Program-made: the position numbers and the translations under genes
Shown: positions 1 through 7,777 of the stretch, piece after piece
How the letters are laid out: every line of letters starts with the position of its first letter
Position numbering within the stretch: the first letter of the stretch is position 1
The notes under the pieces: model-generated
Database searches by the model: none
The model's input: only the letters and a program-made list of their open reading frames with translations
Told to the model about the DNA's origin: nothing
Origin: Pseudanabaena sp. FACHB-1998
GTDB taxonomy: Bacteria > Cyanobacteriota > Cyanobacteriia > Pseudanabaenales > Pseudanabaenaceae
DNA length: 64,000 nt
NCBI RefSeq assembly: GCF_014696355.1
Contig: NZ_JACJQA010000015.1
Coordinates: 1-64,000 of the forward strand
Direction of reading: 5' to 3'

Positions 1-112
1 TCTATGGTGCGGTGGTACCACTCTGACCCATCCCGAACTCAGTTGTGAAACGCTGTCACGGTGAAGATACTTTAGGGGTTGCCCTACGGGAAAATAGCTC
101 GATGCCAAGCTT
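1..112 (+). rRNA. rrf: 5S ribosomal RNA (5' end cut by the window)
   Basis: The stretch reads as a cyanobacterial 5S rRNA. It has the CCACTCTGACC-CATCCCGAACTCAG-TTGTGAAACG block near the 5' side and the AAAATAGCTCGATGCCAAG block at the 3' end. About the first eight bases of the acceptor-like helix are missing because the window begins inside the gene. It is presumably the last gene of an rRNA operon lying to the left, and a strong hairpin follows it immediately. Confidence 0.93.
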
Positions 113-118
113 AATACT

Positions 119-163
119 AAAATAAGAGAGGCTCAAATCATAGATTTGAGCCTCTCTTATTTT
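119..163 (+). terminator. rRNA operon terminator hairpin
   Basis: Two perfect 20-base arms (119-138 and 144-163) flank a 5-base loop, and the right arm ends in a T run. It sits just after the 5S rRNA, so it very probably ends the rRNA operon. Confidence 0.85.
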
Positions 164-228
164 GTAGGGTTGAAAACCACGCTAAGATTTTAGTCAGTTG
201 CAGCAATTTATTTAGAAATTCCGATCGC

Positions 229-1728
229 ATGATTTTTCCTGAGTATTCCGACTTTAATAAGCTTGCTGAGCAAGGAAACTTTGTTCCTGTGTATATGGAA
301 CTGGTTGCTGACTTGGATACACCTGTGTCGGCTTGGTATCGAGTTTGTCAAGGTCAGCCTTATAGTTTCTTGTTGGAGTCTGTCGAGGGTGGCGAGAGAC
401 TGGGTCGTTATAGCTTATTGGGTTGTGATCCTTTGTGGATATTAGAGACAAGAGGCGATCGCACTACACAAATATTTCGTGATGGCGTAGTGAAGGAATT
501 TGTTGGGAATCCATTTAAGCATTTGAGTGATTGTCTTTCGTCGATTCATCCTGTACATTTGCCGCAATTGCCACCGAGTTTAGGGGGATTATTTGGTTAT
601 TGGGGTTATGAGTTAATTAACTGGATTGAGCCGAAAGTACCTGTTTATTCCTGTCAGGAAAACGATACTCCTGATGGAGTATGGATGCAGGTAGATAGTT
701 TGTTGGTTTTTGATCAGGTGAAACGGAAGATTTGGGCGATCGCCTATGCTGATTTAAGTACAGGAGTTGCCCCTGACCTAGCTTATCAGTCTGCTTGCGA
801 TCGATTGGCGGTATTAGTGGATAAGCTACGTTCTCCTTTAGATCGACAAAAAACTTCAATTAAATGGACTAATCCGCGATTGCAGCCCCCTGTAAGCTAT
901 ACCAGTAATATTACTCGTGAGAAATTCTGTAAAGCGGTAGAACAGGGCAAAGAGCATATTAAAGCTGGCGATGTTTTTCAAGTAGTGCTTTCGCAACGAT
1001 TGACGACGGAATTTAAGGGTGAGCCATTTACCTTGTATCGCTCGTTGCGGGTTGTGAATCCTTCACCCTATATGGCTTTCTTTAATTTTAAGGATTGGCA
1101 GCTTATTGGCTCTAGTCCTGAAATTATGGTTAAGGCTGAGGTTAGTGATGGAGTTTCACGTACTGTGTTACGTCCGATCGCGGGGACTCGTCCTCGGGGA
1201 GCTACGCCTAAAGAAGATGCGGAGCTAGCCCAAGATTTACTTGCCGATCCTAAGGAAATTGCGGAACATGTGATGCTGGTGGATTTAGGTAGGAATGATC
1301 TGGGTCGTGTGTGCAAAAGTGGAACCGTGAAGGTTGATGAGTTGATGTCGATTGAACTTTATTCTCATGTGATGCATATTGTCAGTAATGTTGTTGGAGA
1401 GATTCGTCCAGACAAAACTGCTTGGGATTTACTTCAGGCTTGTTTCCCTGCGGGGACGGTAAGTGGTGCGCCCAAGATTCGGGCGATGGATATTATCCAT
1501 AACTTAGAGGGCGATCGCCGAGGAATCTATGCGGGAGCCTATGGCTACTATGATTTTGAAGGACAGTTGAATACAGCCATTACAATTCGGACGATGGTGA
1601 CGAAAAATGGGACTGCTAGTGTGCAAGCTGGTGCGGGAGTAGTTGCCGATTCTGATCCTGAGAAGGAATATCAAGAAACTTTAAATAAGGCTAAGGGAAT
1701 GTTGGAATCATTACGTTGTTTGGGTTAA
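229..1728 (+). CDS. trpE: Anthranilate synthase component I
   Basis: This enzyme converts chorismate and glutamine (or ammonia) to anthranilate, the first committed step of tryptophan synthesis, in the cytoplasm with the TrpG subunit. The 499-residue protein has the family's full length. The LLESVEGGERLGRYS stretch near residue 48 is the tryptophan feedback-binding motif. The C-terminal chorismate-binding domain (about 220-495) shows RPIAGTRPRG, AEHVMLVDLGRNDLGRV, GTVSGAPKIRAM and a GAGVVADSDPEKEYQET ending. No trpG lies beside it, as is usual in cyanobacteria, where trp genes are scattered. Some cyanobacteria carry two TrpE-like proteins, so a phenazine-type or second copy role cannot be excluded, but the feedback motif favours tryptophan synthesis. 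Confidence 0.95.
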   Translation: MIFPEYSDFNKLAEQGNFVPVYMELVADLDTPVSAWYRVCQGQPYSFLLESVEGGERLGRYSLLGCDPLWILETRGDRTTQIFRDGVVKEFVGNPFKHLSDCLSSIHPVHLPQLPPSLGGLFGYWGYELINWIEPKVPVYSCQENDTPDGVWMQVDSLLVFDQVKRKIWAIAYADLSTGVAPDLAYQSACDRLAVLVDKLRSPLDRQKTSIKWTNPRLQPPVSYTSNITREKFCKAVEQGKEHIKAGDVFQVVLSQRLTTEFKGEPFTLYRSLRVVNPSPYMAFFNFKDWQLIGSSPEIMVKAEVSDGVSRTVLRPIAGTRPRGATPKEDAELAQDLLADPKEIAEHVMLVDLGRNDLGRVCKSGTVKVDELMSIELYSHVMHIVSNVVGEIRPDKTAWDLLQACFPAGTVSGAPKIRAMDIIHNLEGDRRGIYAGAYGYYDFEGQLNTAITIRTMVTKNGTASVQAGAGVVADSDPEKEYQETLNKAKGMLESLRCLG

Positions 1729-1733
1729 TAATA

Positions 1734-2438
1734 ATGATAAGACTAAAGCCTTTATTGATTGTTGGGAGTGATACGGGTGTTGGCAAGACGGTTTTAACGG
1801 CAGCTTTGGCGGCTTATTGGCTGACCTATCGCGATCGCGCGGATCTTGCTCAACTTAGTACTTCGCTAGGAATTTATAAGCCTTTACAGTCGGGTGTTGG
1901 CGATCGCGAATTTTATAATCAGACTTTTAAGCTTTCCCAAACTCTCGAGGAAATTACACCTTTATATTTTGAAACCCCGATCGCGCCTGCGATCGCCGCT
2001 TATAAGGAAGATAAGCCGATTGATTTGGCTATTATTTGGCAACAGTTTCTAAAACTACAGCAACAAAAAGACTGTTTACTAGTTGAGGCAATGGGTGGAT
2101 TAGGTTCGCCAATTACGGATGAGTATATAGTGGCGGATTTGGCGAGAGATTGGGCTTTGGAAGCAATTTTAGTTGTGCCAGTGAGACTGGGGGCGATATC
2201 TCAGGCGATTGCTAATGTCGCTTTAGCGAATTTGCAAAAGGTAAAACTTAGAGGAATTGTCTTGAGTTGTTCTCAAGAATATTCGTCAGAGGAGATTGAA
2301 GAACTGGCTCCGCCACAGATGATTTCTCGATTGACTTCGGTTCCAGTTTTAGGAATATTGCCATATATTAGCGATTTTCAGGATATTAAGCTGCTTGCTC
2401 GCGCTGCTTCAGAGTTAGATATTGAGCGTATTTTCTGA
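1734..2438 (+). CDS. bioD: ATP-dependent dethiobiotin synthetase
   Basis: The protein carboxylates 7,8-diaminopelargonate to dethiobiotin in biotin synthesis. The N-terminal P-loop GSDTGVGKT and the following KPLQSG substrate motif are characteristic, and the VEAMGGLGSP stretch corresponds to the family's second nucleotide/metal motif (VEGAGG in well-studied members). I chose the ATG at 1734, five bases after the trpE stop. A TTG at 1716 in the same frame would overlap trpE and adds only six residues before this Met. The close spacing suggests co-transcription with trpE, although the two pathways are unrelated. The sequence is somewhat divergent from enterobacterial BioD, which is normal for cyanobacteria. 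Confidence 0.87.
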   Translation: MIRLKPLLIVGSDTGVGKTVLTAALAAYWLTYRDRADLAQLSTSLGIYKPLQSGVGDREFYNQTFKLSQTLEEITPLYFETPIAPAIAAYKEDKPIDLAIIWQQFLKLQQQKDCLLVEAMGGLGSPITDEYIVADLARDWALEAILVVPVRLGAISQAIANVALANLQKVKLRGIVLSCSQEYSSEEIEELAPPQMISRLTSVPVLGILPYISDFQDIKLLARAASELDIERIF

Positions 2439-2442
2439 TCAA

Positions 2443-2493
2443 TCCCTAAAACAAAAATGGCGGCGCTTCGCGCCGCCATTTTTGTTTTAGGGA
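2443..2493. terminator. Bidirectional palindromic terminator between bioD and the GNAT gene
   Basis: Perfect 23-base arms (2443-2465 and 2471-2493) surround a GCTTCGC centre. The right arm contains the stop codon and the last proline codon of the convergent GNAT gene, so the left arm is a reverse copy of that gene's end. A/T-rich outer arms would give a U-tract to transcripts from either side. Confidence 0.8.
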
Positions 2494-2984
2494 TACCAAA
2501 ACATTCCTTTGATGCCTTCGGGATCGGCGTTGAAACCTAGTTGTTGATAAAACTCGACCACATGTGCATCTGCAAAAAGACTGATGTTACTAATGTCAGC
2601 TTTGCGTAACTCGCGGATCATTTCTTCCATCAAAGCTTTGCCTAAGCCCCTACCTTGAAAATCGGGGTGGATTACTACATCCCAGAGGGTGGCATTAAAA
2701 GCATAGTCAGAGGTTGCTCGTGCAAAACCGACTAATCGACGAAAGCCGCCGCGATGCTCCCACATCGAAAGAACTACAAAGCTGTGTTGTAGAGCAATAC
2801 GAACTTTACGAATTGGTCGCCTTGCCCAACCTACCGCATCACATAATTCTTCTAGTTCGTAGAGATCAATATCTTTTTCGGTGCTAAAAAAAATCTGTCC
2901 GCTTTGGTTGGGTACTTGGCGAAGTTTTGTCTTTTTTGTCGGTTCGAGCGTATCAGAACCAAATAAGCTTTTCCAGAACCCCAT
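2487..2984 (-). CDS. GNAT N-acetyltransferase, plastid SNAT/NSI-like
   Basis: This 165-residue GNAT-fold acetyltransferase carries the acetyl-CoA motif QGRGLG in the context [17 protein letters not shown]. From memory of the families, the blocks AVGW-RRP, ARATSD-AFNAT-WDV, DISNI-LFAD and the ending GIKGMFWYP match plant chloroplast serotonin N-acetyltransferase (SNAT/NSI) and its cyanobacterial relatives almost word for word. These acetylate arylalkylamines and also plastid proteins. The plant protein has a transit peptide in front, whereas here the protein begins directly with [10 protein letters not shown] melatonin-type or protein-lysine acetylation role is plausible. The real substrate here is inferred, not shown. 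Confidence 0.85.
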   Translation of the reverse strand: MGFWKSLFGSDTLEPTKKTKLRQVPNQSGQIFFSTEKDIDLYELEELCDAVGWARRPIRKVRIALQHSFVVLSMWEHRGGFRRLVGFARATSDYAFNATLWDVVIHPDFQGRGLGKALMEEMIRELRKADISNISLFADAHVVEFYQQLGFNADPEGIKGMFWYP

Positions 2985-3120
2985 TTGTATATAGCGATCG
3001 CCCTGTTTGTTACAGATCTATTGCAGATATTCTAAGCACTTTTTTATTGTATCTGCTTTTGTTGAAACCATGCGATCGCAAATACTAAAATAAAATCTGC
3101 ATATCTAGCCATCCCAAAAG

Positions 3121-3166
3121 ATTTAAGAAAGTGCGTCCCAAAAAAGCGCACTCTCTTAAATTTTTT
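3121..3166. terminator. Hairpin with T-run, possible terminator
   Basis: Arms 3121-3135 and 3147-3161 pair with one mismatch around a GTGCG/CGCAC core and are followed by six Ts on the + strand. On the - strand the hairpin is also followed by a T-rich stretch. It could therefore end a short transcript from either side, including the RNA candidate to its right. Confidence 0.5.
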
Positions 3167-3182
3167 AATCTCACAAATCAAA

Positions 3183-3290
3183 TAGGATTGCTAGAGAAGA
3201 CAATGTAGTTTTCCTACTTTCAATGGGTGAGGTGCGGCTTTACTTCTTACCACCTATGGGAGGGTGCAAAACGGCTCTTATCTAGACCTG
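3183..3290. ncRNA. Candidate structured RNA, family not recognised
   Basis: In this non-coding stretch several segments can pair. CTAGAGAAG (3191-3199) pairs with CTTATCTAG (3277-3285) with one mismatch, which would close a stem of about 95 bases. GTAG/CTAC near 3206-3217 form a small inner hairpin, and AGGTG (3230-3234) can pair with CACCT (3251-3255). Base composition is more GC-rich than the flanks. On the - strand a transcript would run into the hairpin at 3121-3166. I do not recognise 6S, SRP, tmRNA or RNase P signatures. This rests only on hand-made pairing. Confidence 0.3.
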
Positions 3291-3587
3291 TCTTTATGTT
3301 GGTAAAATTAAAGGCATCATTGCCATCTTTGTTATAAGAATTCTGCAATTTAATCAAGAATCAGATTTTTTGTGGCACGACTTTGCTGTACTGCGAATTT
3401 GCCCTAATACAAAAATAAATTCTTTACTTGACCGCAAATCCGTAAGCTGTTACAAGTTAGTCTTTTCACTACCACTATATGCAATTTTAAAAGCGATCAT
3501 GTCATTTCGAGCCTATAAGCATTTAATATGGTTGACTGAGGCATTTGGGTTGAGCAAATCTGTCTATGAGCAGTCAGGTGGTAGTCA
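3291..3587. other. Stretch with no supported gene
   Basis: A TTG-initiated open frame of 73 codons (3370-3591) fills part of this space. Its protein resembles nothing I know, it has no convincing ribosome binding site, and it overlaps the next start by four bases. I treat it as unsupported. No clear promoter was found by eye. Confidence 0.3.
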
Positions 3588-4304
3588 ATGACATTCGGTC
3601 TAAAAACCTCTACGATTGAGCTGCTGAAACGCTTTAACATGAGTTTTCCGCAGTTTTATGGGCAGTTTGTCAGTAGTGATATTCAACTGCAAAACTTGCG
3701 CTTGGCTTATCAGCTTTATCAAACTAAAGAAGCTGTGATTGAGCTAAAGTCGGAAGGGGCTAAAAGTGTACTTTACTTTGCTTATCGGAACCAGTCTTTT
3801 CTGTTAAATGATATTTTTGGGGTGCTGGCGGCTTATGGTTTAACTATCCATAGCTTAAATTTATATGGGCAAATTCATTCGCCCATGCTGGTATTTATCA
3901 AGTTAGTAATTTCGCGGGGAGGCAAAACCTTGCCCCAAAAAACTGCTGAAAACGTCCGTAAGGCGATCAAAGAGACATTATTGGGGCGCTTTGAGGTGGA
4001 GGAGATGCTGGCTCTGGAGTTTAACCTTGATAGTGGACTCAGGAAAGTAGAGACTAACTTCTATGTCGATCGCATGTTTCATTTGCCAGCCTTATTAGTT
4101 GAAGCAGATAGTCAGCCTGGGTTGTTTTATAAGGTGATGAATGCGATTTGGCAGGAAGATTTGTTAGTGGTGAATGCTAATTTGTTAGTGTTGCGAGGAC
4201 GCACGCGCCTAATTTTGTATTTATTAGGCCCTAACGAAAATTTAATTCCTGAATATTTAGGTTCAAAAATTGCAGAAAGTTTAAAACAACGTTTGTCTGA
4301 TTAA
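3588..4304 (+). CDS. Tandem ACT-domain protein resembling the GlnD C-terminus
   Basis: This 238-residue protein contains two ACT-like ligand-binding modules. One lies around residues 55-115 (VLYFAYRNQSFLLNDIFGVLAAYGLTIHSLNL) and one around 160-215 (ALLVEADSQPGLFYKVMNAIWQEDLLVVNANL). The second matches the end-of-protein ACT repeats of the PII uridylyltransferase GlnD. The nucleotidyltransferase and HD domains of GlnD are absent and there is no room for them upstream. ACT domains bind amino acids, glutamine in GlnD. A free-standing glutamine or amino-acid sensor is a reasonable inference, but partner and ligand are unknown. The next hairpin begins exactly at its TAA stop. Confidence 0.6.
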   Translation: MTFGLKTSTIELLKRFNMSFPQFYGQFVSSDIQLQNLRLAYQLYQTKEAVIELKSEGAKSVLYFAYRNQSFLLNDIFGVLAAYGLTIHSLNLYGQIHSPMLVFIKLVISRGGKTLPQKTAENVRKAIKETLLGRFEVEEMLALEFNLDSGLRKVETNFYVDRMFHLPALLVEADSQPGLFYKVMNAIWQEDLLVVNANLLVLRGRTRLILYLLGPNENLIPEYLGSKIAESLKQRLSD

Positions 4305-4360
4305 TCCAGAAGATTTTCAATGTCGTGCCTTTGCCGCGACATTGAAAATCTTCTGGATTA
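4302..4360 (+). terminator. Terminator palindrome that includes the ACT-gene stop codon
   Basis: Perfect 24-base arms (4302-4325 and 4337-4360) flank an 11-base centre. The left arm starts with the TAA stop of the ACT gene, so the distal arm is a reversed copy of the gene's 3' boundary. Confidence 0.75.
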
Positions 4361-4371
4361 CTTTGCTATAA

Positions 4372-4422
4372 AATCAAGAATTGTTGGTGTGGGGCTTTCC
4401 CCCGCCCTAACAATTCTTGATT
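4372..4422 (+). repeat. Second palindrome after the ACT gene
   Basis: Arms of 12 perfectly paired bases (AATCAAGAATTG and its complement, at 4372 and 4411) enclose a GC-rich centre built around GGGGCTTTCCCC. It may be an extra terminator or part of the leader of the next gene. Confidence 0.55.
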
Positions 4423-4442
4423 GAGAAAGAAGTAATATTGTC

Positions 4443-4832
4443 ATGCCCCAAACTAAGATTTATGGAAATGCGGAGTTTATTCAGCAAAATCGCGAACTTT
4501 TATCTAACACTATTCATTCCTGTGTTGTGGATGCTTTTAATTATCCTCCTGAAAAGAAGTTTCAGCGTTTCTTCCCTCTACTAGCGGAAGACTTTGAATA
4601 TCCAAGCGATCGCTCAGACAAATACATCATTATTGAAATATTGATGTTTTCAGGACGTTCTGTGGAAGCAAAAAAAACTTTGCATCGTCTGTTATTTGAT
4701 CGACTAAAAGTAAACCTCGATATAAATCCATTAGATGTGGAAGTTATCCTCATTGAGACTCCGAGCCATAATTGGGGGATTCGAGGAATGTCAGGTGATG
4801 AATTGAATTTGAGCTACAAGGTAAATGTTTAA
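4443..4832 (+). CDS. Tautomerase-family protein
   Basis: This 129-residue protein belongs to the 4-oxalocrotonate tautomerase superfamily (the Tautomerase_2 branch). The family uses an N-terminal proline, freed by removal of Met, as general base, and this protein starts MPQTKIYG. The conserved blocks FQRFFPL, DRSDKYIIIEI, MFSGRSVEAKK and ETPSHNWGIRG are typical of the cyanobacterial members. The natural substrate of this branch is not known. It overlaps the following acetyltransferase gene by eight bases, so the two are very probably co-transcribed and co-translated. Confidence 0.83.
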   Translation: MPQTKIYGNAEFIQQNRELLSNTIHSCVVDAFNYPPEKKFQRFFPLLAEDFEYPSDRSDKYIIIEILMFSGRSVEAKKTLHRLLFDRLKVNLDINPLDVEVILIETPSHNWGIRGMSGDELNLSYKVNV

Positions 4833-5295
4833 AGATATGACAGATTTAGATATTAATTTTCGCTTGGCACAATTTATTGATATAGATCCCTTGATGGAGT
4901 TGGCTCAAGAGTTCTATCAATTTGATCAGATTGAATTTAACGAGGATGTGATCAAAGCTTTTATTGCCTTGCTCAGTGATGAGCAGTTTGGATTGATTTG
5001 GTTAATTTGCGATCGCGATCGCCCCATTGGTTATGTTGCCTTGACTTTCTTTTTTAGTATGGAATATCACGGGCGTTGTGGGCTAGTGGATGAATTATAT
5101 ATTCAGGAAGAATATCGGGGGAAGGGGCTTGGTAAACAGGTGTTTGTGATAATCGAAGATTATTTAAAAAGCAAAGGGATGCGATCGCTTTCTTTGGTGG
5201 TTGATTACTGGAATAGTCAGGCGGAGGCGCTCTATACCAAATTAGGCTTTTGCAAAGAAAAGCGTCATTTGATGGTTAAACATTTAGGTACTTAA
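4825..5295 (+). CDS. GNAT family N-acetyltransferase
   Basis: The 156-residue protein shows the GNAT fold. The acetyl-CoA pyrophosphate loop EEYRGKGLGKQ lies near residue 97, preceded by the beta strand GLVDELYI, and the C-terminal ALYTKLGF is the usual motif B. The substrate cannot be told from sequence. I kept the ATG at 4825, which has AAGG eight bases upstream; an ATG at 4837 is also possible. The overlap with the tautomerase gene suggests translational coupling and possibly a shared small-molecule pathway. Confidence 0.85.
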   Translation: MFKDMTDLDINFRLAQFIDIDPLMELAQEFYQFDQIEFNEDVIKAFIALLSDEQFGLIWLICDRDRPIGYVALTFFFSMEYHGRCGLVDELYIQEEYRGKGLGKQVFVIIEDYLKSKGMRSLSLVVDYWNSQAEALYTKLGFCKEKRHLMVKHLGT

Positions 5296-5325
5296 ACTAA
5301 GGGTTTCGCCGTAAAAGAAGGAAGC

Positions 5326-5364
5326 AATTATTGATGTTGCGGCTTTGATACGCCATCAATAATT
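5326..5364 (+). terminator. Hairpin after the GNAT gene
   Basis: Perfect 11-base arms AATTATTGATG / CATCAATAATT (5326-5336 and 5354-5364) enclose a GC-rich centre. It is the likely terminator of the tautomerase-GNAT unit. Confidence 0.55.
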
Positions 5365-5452
5365 ACAAAAATGTAAAAACTTAGGTTTGCAAATCATGAA
5401 AATACTGCAAAAATAAAAAAACATAATAAAAATCTAGACTTTACCTAGAAAT

Positions 5453-7210
5453 ATGAGTACATTTCCTGATTTATCGGCACATGGCTATCAAGTTATCAAA
5501 GAGTTGGGGCATAACTTGGAGGGGGGGAGATTTACATACCTTGCCAAACGTTTTGCTGATAATGCTGAAGTTGTGATCAAGCAATTTCAGTTTTCTAAGG
5601 GTACGGGGTGGGATGGGTTTAGAGCGATCGAGCGTGAGATCCAAAGCCTACAGGGTTTAAGTCATCGCGGTATTCCCAAGTATTTAGACAAGTTTGAGAC
5701 AGATAGCGGCTATTGCTTAGTTACGGAATATTTCCCTGCGGATACTTTGGCGGTGGGACGGAGTTTTACGCCCGATCAAATTAAGCAAATTGCGGTGCAG
5801 CTTTTAGAAATTTTGGTGTATCTGCAAGAACGAATGCCGCCTGTGATTCACCGTGATGTTAAGCCCGAAAATATTCTGGTGGATCATAATCTCAATGTTT
5901 ACCTGATTGATTTTGGTTTTGCTCGGGTGGGTAGTGGCAGTGTGGCGATGAGTAGCGCGGCGGCGGGGACGTTTGGCTTCATGGCTCCCGAACAAATCCG
6001 CAATCTCAAGCTAACCAATGCTTCCGATCTCTATGGTTTGGGTTTGACGTTAATCTGTTTGATTGGGGCGATCCGTTCGACAGATATCGGCAATTACATC
6101 GATTTCAGCAATCAACTAGATCGCAGCAAAATCGATCCAAAGTTGAAGGGATGCAGTTTAACCTTTGTGAAGTGGCTAGATCAAATGGTTGCGCCCGATC
6201 CGAGTAAGCGTTTTGCTGATGCTAAGGTTGCATTGGAGACATTGAAGCCTTTGTATGTTGTGCGTGTACCTGAAGTCAAATTTTTTAAAGATGGTGTAGA
6301 GTTCGATCCGAGTAAAATTACATTCAAGTTTAAGGCAAAGAACTTGGGCGAAAAAATGAGGCAGACGATTACGCTCAAAAATTCTATTCCCGAAACTGTT
6401 TTAGAAGGTTGTTGGGAAGTCGCCCCACATCCCAACGATCCGCCGCACACGCCAGATAGTCATGCTTGGATTTCATTTAACAAACAAAAATTTAAAGGGA
6501 ACGATGTCAACTGTGAAATAACTGTACATACCAGCAAACTGCGTGCAGGGCTTACAGGTTCGCGGCAGGTAGTATTCCGTTCCAATACAAACCAAGGTCA
6601 AATCAATTTACTCCTAGAAATTGAAACAGCTAACCCCTTGCCTAAGATACCTCTGTCTCTGTATTTTGAGGAGGTTTTATATTTTGGTTGTGTTCTTGTA
6701 AGTGGTGTTATAGCTATTCGGGCTGAGGATGAGGCTGGTGCTGTGGGTATAGCTTTGGCTGGGTCTGTGGCTTTGGCTGTTGTAGCTATGGCTGCGACTA
6801 GGGCTGTAGCTGTGGGTATATGTTTAGAAGTGGTTGGGGTTGTGGCTATAGCTTGGACTGGGGCTTGGGCTGGTGCTGTGGTTTGGACTGCGGCTTGGAT
6901 TTGGGCTGGGGCTTGGGCTGGAGGTAAGCTTGATGAAAAATACAAGTCTTTGAGCGCAGCCCAAAATCCCTCATTTTGGATGCTCTTCTGGAGTCGTTAT
7001 GTATTGGCTCTGCTCTGTGGCTGTGGGCTTGGAATGAATATTTTTGGTATGGGTTTAATAAAGGGATTTTTCATTCCTGCGACAATGATTCCTATCGTTA
7101 CTATAGCCAGTGGCGCGGGCTTGTTTTACTTGACTATCCTGCCAATGCTTCAGCGTCAGTCTCAATTAGCATCTTACCGCAAAAAAGAACAGCACTTGAT
7201 TAAGCCATAA
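5453..7210 (+). CDS. Serine/threonine protein kinase with extra-domain and repetitive membrane tail
   Basis: This is a Hanks-type kinase of 585 residues. The kinase domain (about 10-265) keeps the ATP lysine in VVIKQF, the catalytic loop HRDVKPEN near residue 132 and the magnesium motif DFG near 154, so it should be active. Residues about 275-395 form a beta-rich domain of unknown role. The last 190 residues are hydrophobic. They begin with a strange Ala/Gly/Val/Trp-rich stretch (about 420-490) coded by degenerate GCTNNG hexamers, followed by further membrane segments around 520-570. The protein is therefore a membrane-anchored signalling kinase whose tail probably expanded by repeat slippage. 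It stands alone in its transcription unit or with the toxin-antitoxin pair 10 bases later. Confidence 0.9.
   Translation: MSTFPDLSAHGYQVIKELGHNLEGGRFTYLAKRFADNAEVVIKQFQFSKGTGWDGFRAIEREIQSLQGLSHRGIPKYLDKFETDSGYCLVTEYFPADTLAVGRSFTPDQIKQIAVQLLEILVYLQERMPPVIHRDVKPENILVDHNLNVYLIDFGFARVGSGSVAMSSAAAGTFGFMAPEQIRNLKLTNASDLYGLGLTLICLIGAIRSTDIGNYIDFSNQLDRSKIDPKLKGCSLTFVKWLDQMVAPDPSKRFADAKVALETLKPLYVVRVPEVKFFKDGVEFDPSKITFKFKAKNLGEKMRQTITLKNSIPETVLEGCWEVAPHPNDPPHTPDSHAWISFNKQKFKGNDVNCEITVHTSKLRAGLTGSRQVVFRSNTNQGQINLLLEIETANPLPKIPLSLYFEEVLYFGCVLVSGVIAIRAEDEAGAVGIALAGSVALAVVAMAATRAVAVGICLEVVGVVAIAWTGAWAGAVVWTAAWIWAGAWAGGKLDEKYKSLSAAQNPSFWMLFWSRYVLALLCGCGLGMNIFGMGLIKGFFIPATMIPIVTIASGAGLFYLTILPMLQRQSQLASYRKKEQHLIKP
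6712..6925 (+). repeat. Degenerate hexanucleotide repeat (GCTNNG/GCTNTG) inside the kinase gene
   Basis: From about 6712 to 6925 the sequence is an imperfect run of 6-base units such as GCTGTG, GCTTTG, GCTATG and GCTTGG, in frame with the kinase. It codes for alternating Ala with Val, Leu, Met, Gly and Trp. It looks like slippage-driven expansion and may vary in length between strains. Confidence 0.75.
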
Positions 7211-7220
7211 GTCTAAAATT

Positions 7221-7535
7221 ATGGAAGACATTCTTCAACAAGTTAAAGAATCAGCAGAAAAGCAAATATTATTTCTTCCCCATGCGCTCCGTCAAATGTC
7301 TCGACTAGATCGAATGATTACTACTCAAGAAGTTAGAGAAACTGTCATGACAGGAGAATTGATAGAAGACTATCCAGAAGATGCGAGAGGACATAGCTGC
7401 TTACTGCTCAAATCAATAGAAACAGATCGAATAATTCATGTGGTTTGCGCCCCTAAGCCAGAATACCTTGCAATTATTACGGCTTACATACCCATCGGCA
7501 GTCAATGGACAAACAATTTTAAAGAGAGGTTATAG
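7221..7535 (+). CDS. DUF4258 protein, probable toxin
   Basis: The 104-residue protein has the DUF4258 pattern. It has FLPHALRQMSRLDRMITTQEVRE, where a conserved His-x-x-x-Met/Arg opens the domain, followed by GELIEDYPEDARGHSCLLL and a strand HVVCAPKPEYLAIITAYIP. DUF4258 belongs to the BECR/RelE-like fold of ribonuclease toxins. The gene ends two bases before a YgiT-type zinc-finger gene, the common partner arrangement. It therefore probably acts as an mRNA-targeting toxin held in check by that partner. Toxin activity itself is inferred. Confidence 0.8.
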   Translation: MEDILQQVKESAEKQILFLPHALRQMSRLDRMITTQEVRETVMTGELIEDYPEDARGHSCLLLKSIETDRIIHVVCAPKPEYLAIITAYIPIGSQWTNNFKERL

Positions 7536-7537
7536 AT

Positions 7538-7762
7538 ATGGAATGTATTTACTGCAAAGGTCACATGGAGAAAAAGACTGCACCATTTAGCATTCAGAAA
7601 AATGGTTATTACTTACATTGGGATGCAATTCCTGCCTTTGTTTGCGATCAATGCGGCGAAGTATATTTTGCTGAACATGAAGTTGATGTAATCCAATCAG
7701 CTATCTCAGAATTAGATCGAAAAAACGTTGAATTTTCCACACCTGACAAAGAAGCAGCCTAG
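7538..7762 (+). CDS. YgiT-type zinc finger protein, probable antitoxin
   Basis: The 74-residue protein has two CxxC pairs (CIYC at residues 3-6 and CDQC near residue 38), which form the zinc ribbon of the YgiT/MqsA N-terminal domain. The helix-turn-helix found in full MqsA is missing, as usual for the short partners of DUF4258 toxins. A purine-rich AGAGAGG ribosome binding site lies just upstream, inside the toxin gene's end. It likely neutralises the DUF4258 protein. Confidence 0.8.
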   Translation: MECIYCKGHMEKKTAPFSIQKNGYYLHWDAIPAFVCDQCGEVYFAEHEVDVIQSAISELDRKNVEFSTPDKEAA

Positions 7763-7777
7763 AGCAAGATTAAAGTA

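Noticed and set aside
1716-1733. TTG start for bioD overlapping trpE
   Set aside because: The ATG at 1734 is five bases after the trpE stop and fits the family's N-terminus better.
3370-3591. 73-codon open frame upstream of the ACT gene
   Set aside because: TTG start, no ribosome binding site, no known similarity, and it overlaps the next start. Not supported as a gene.
6598-6945. 115-codon antisense frame in the kinase repeat
   Set aside because: It is the complement of the GCTNNG repeat, giving an Ala/Pro/Thr-rich translation without a start context.
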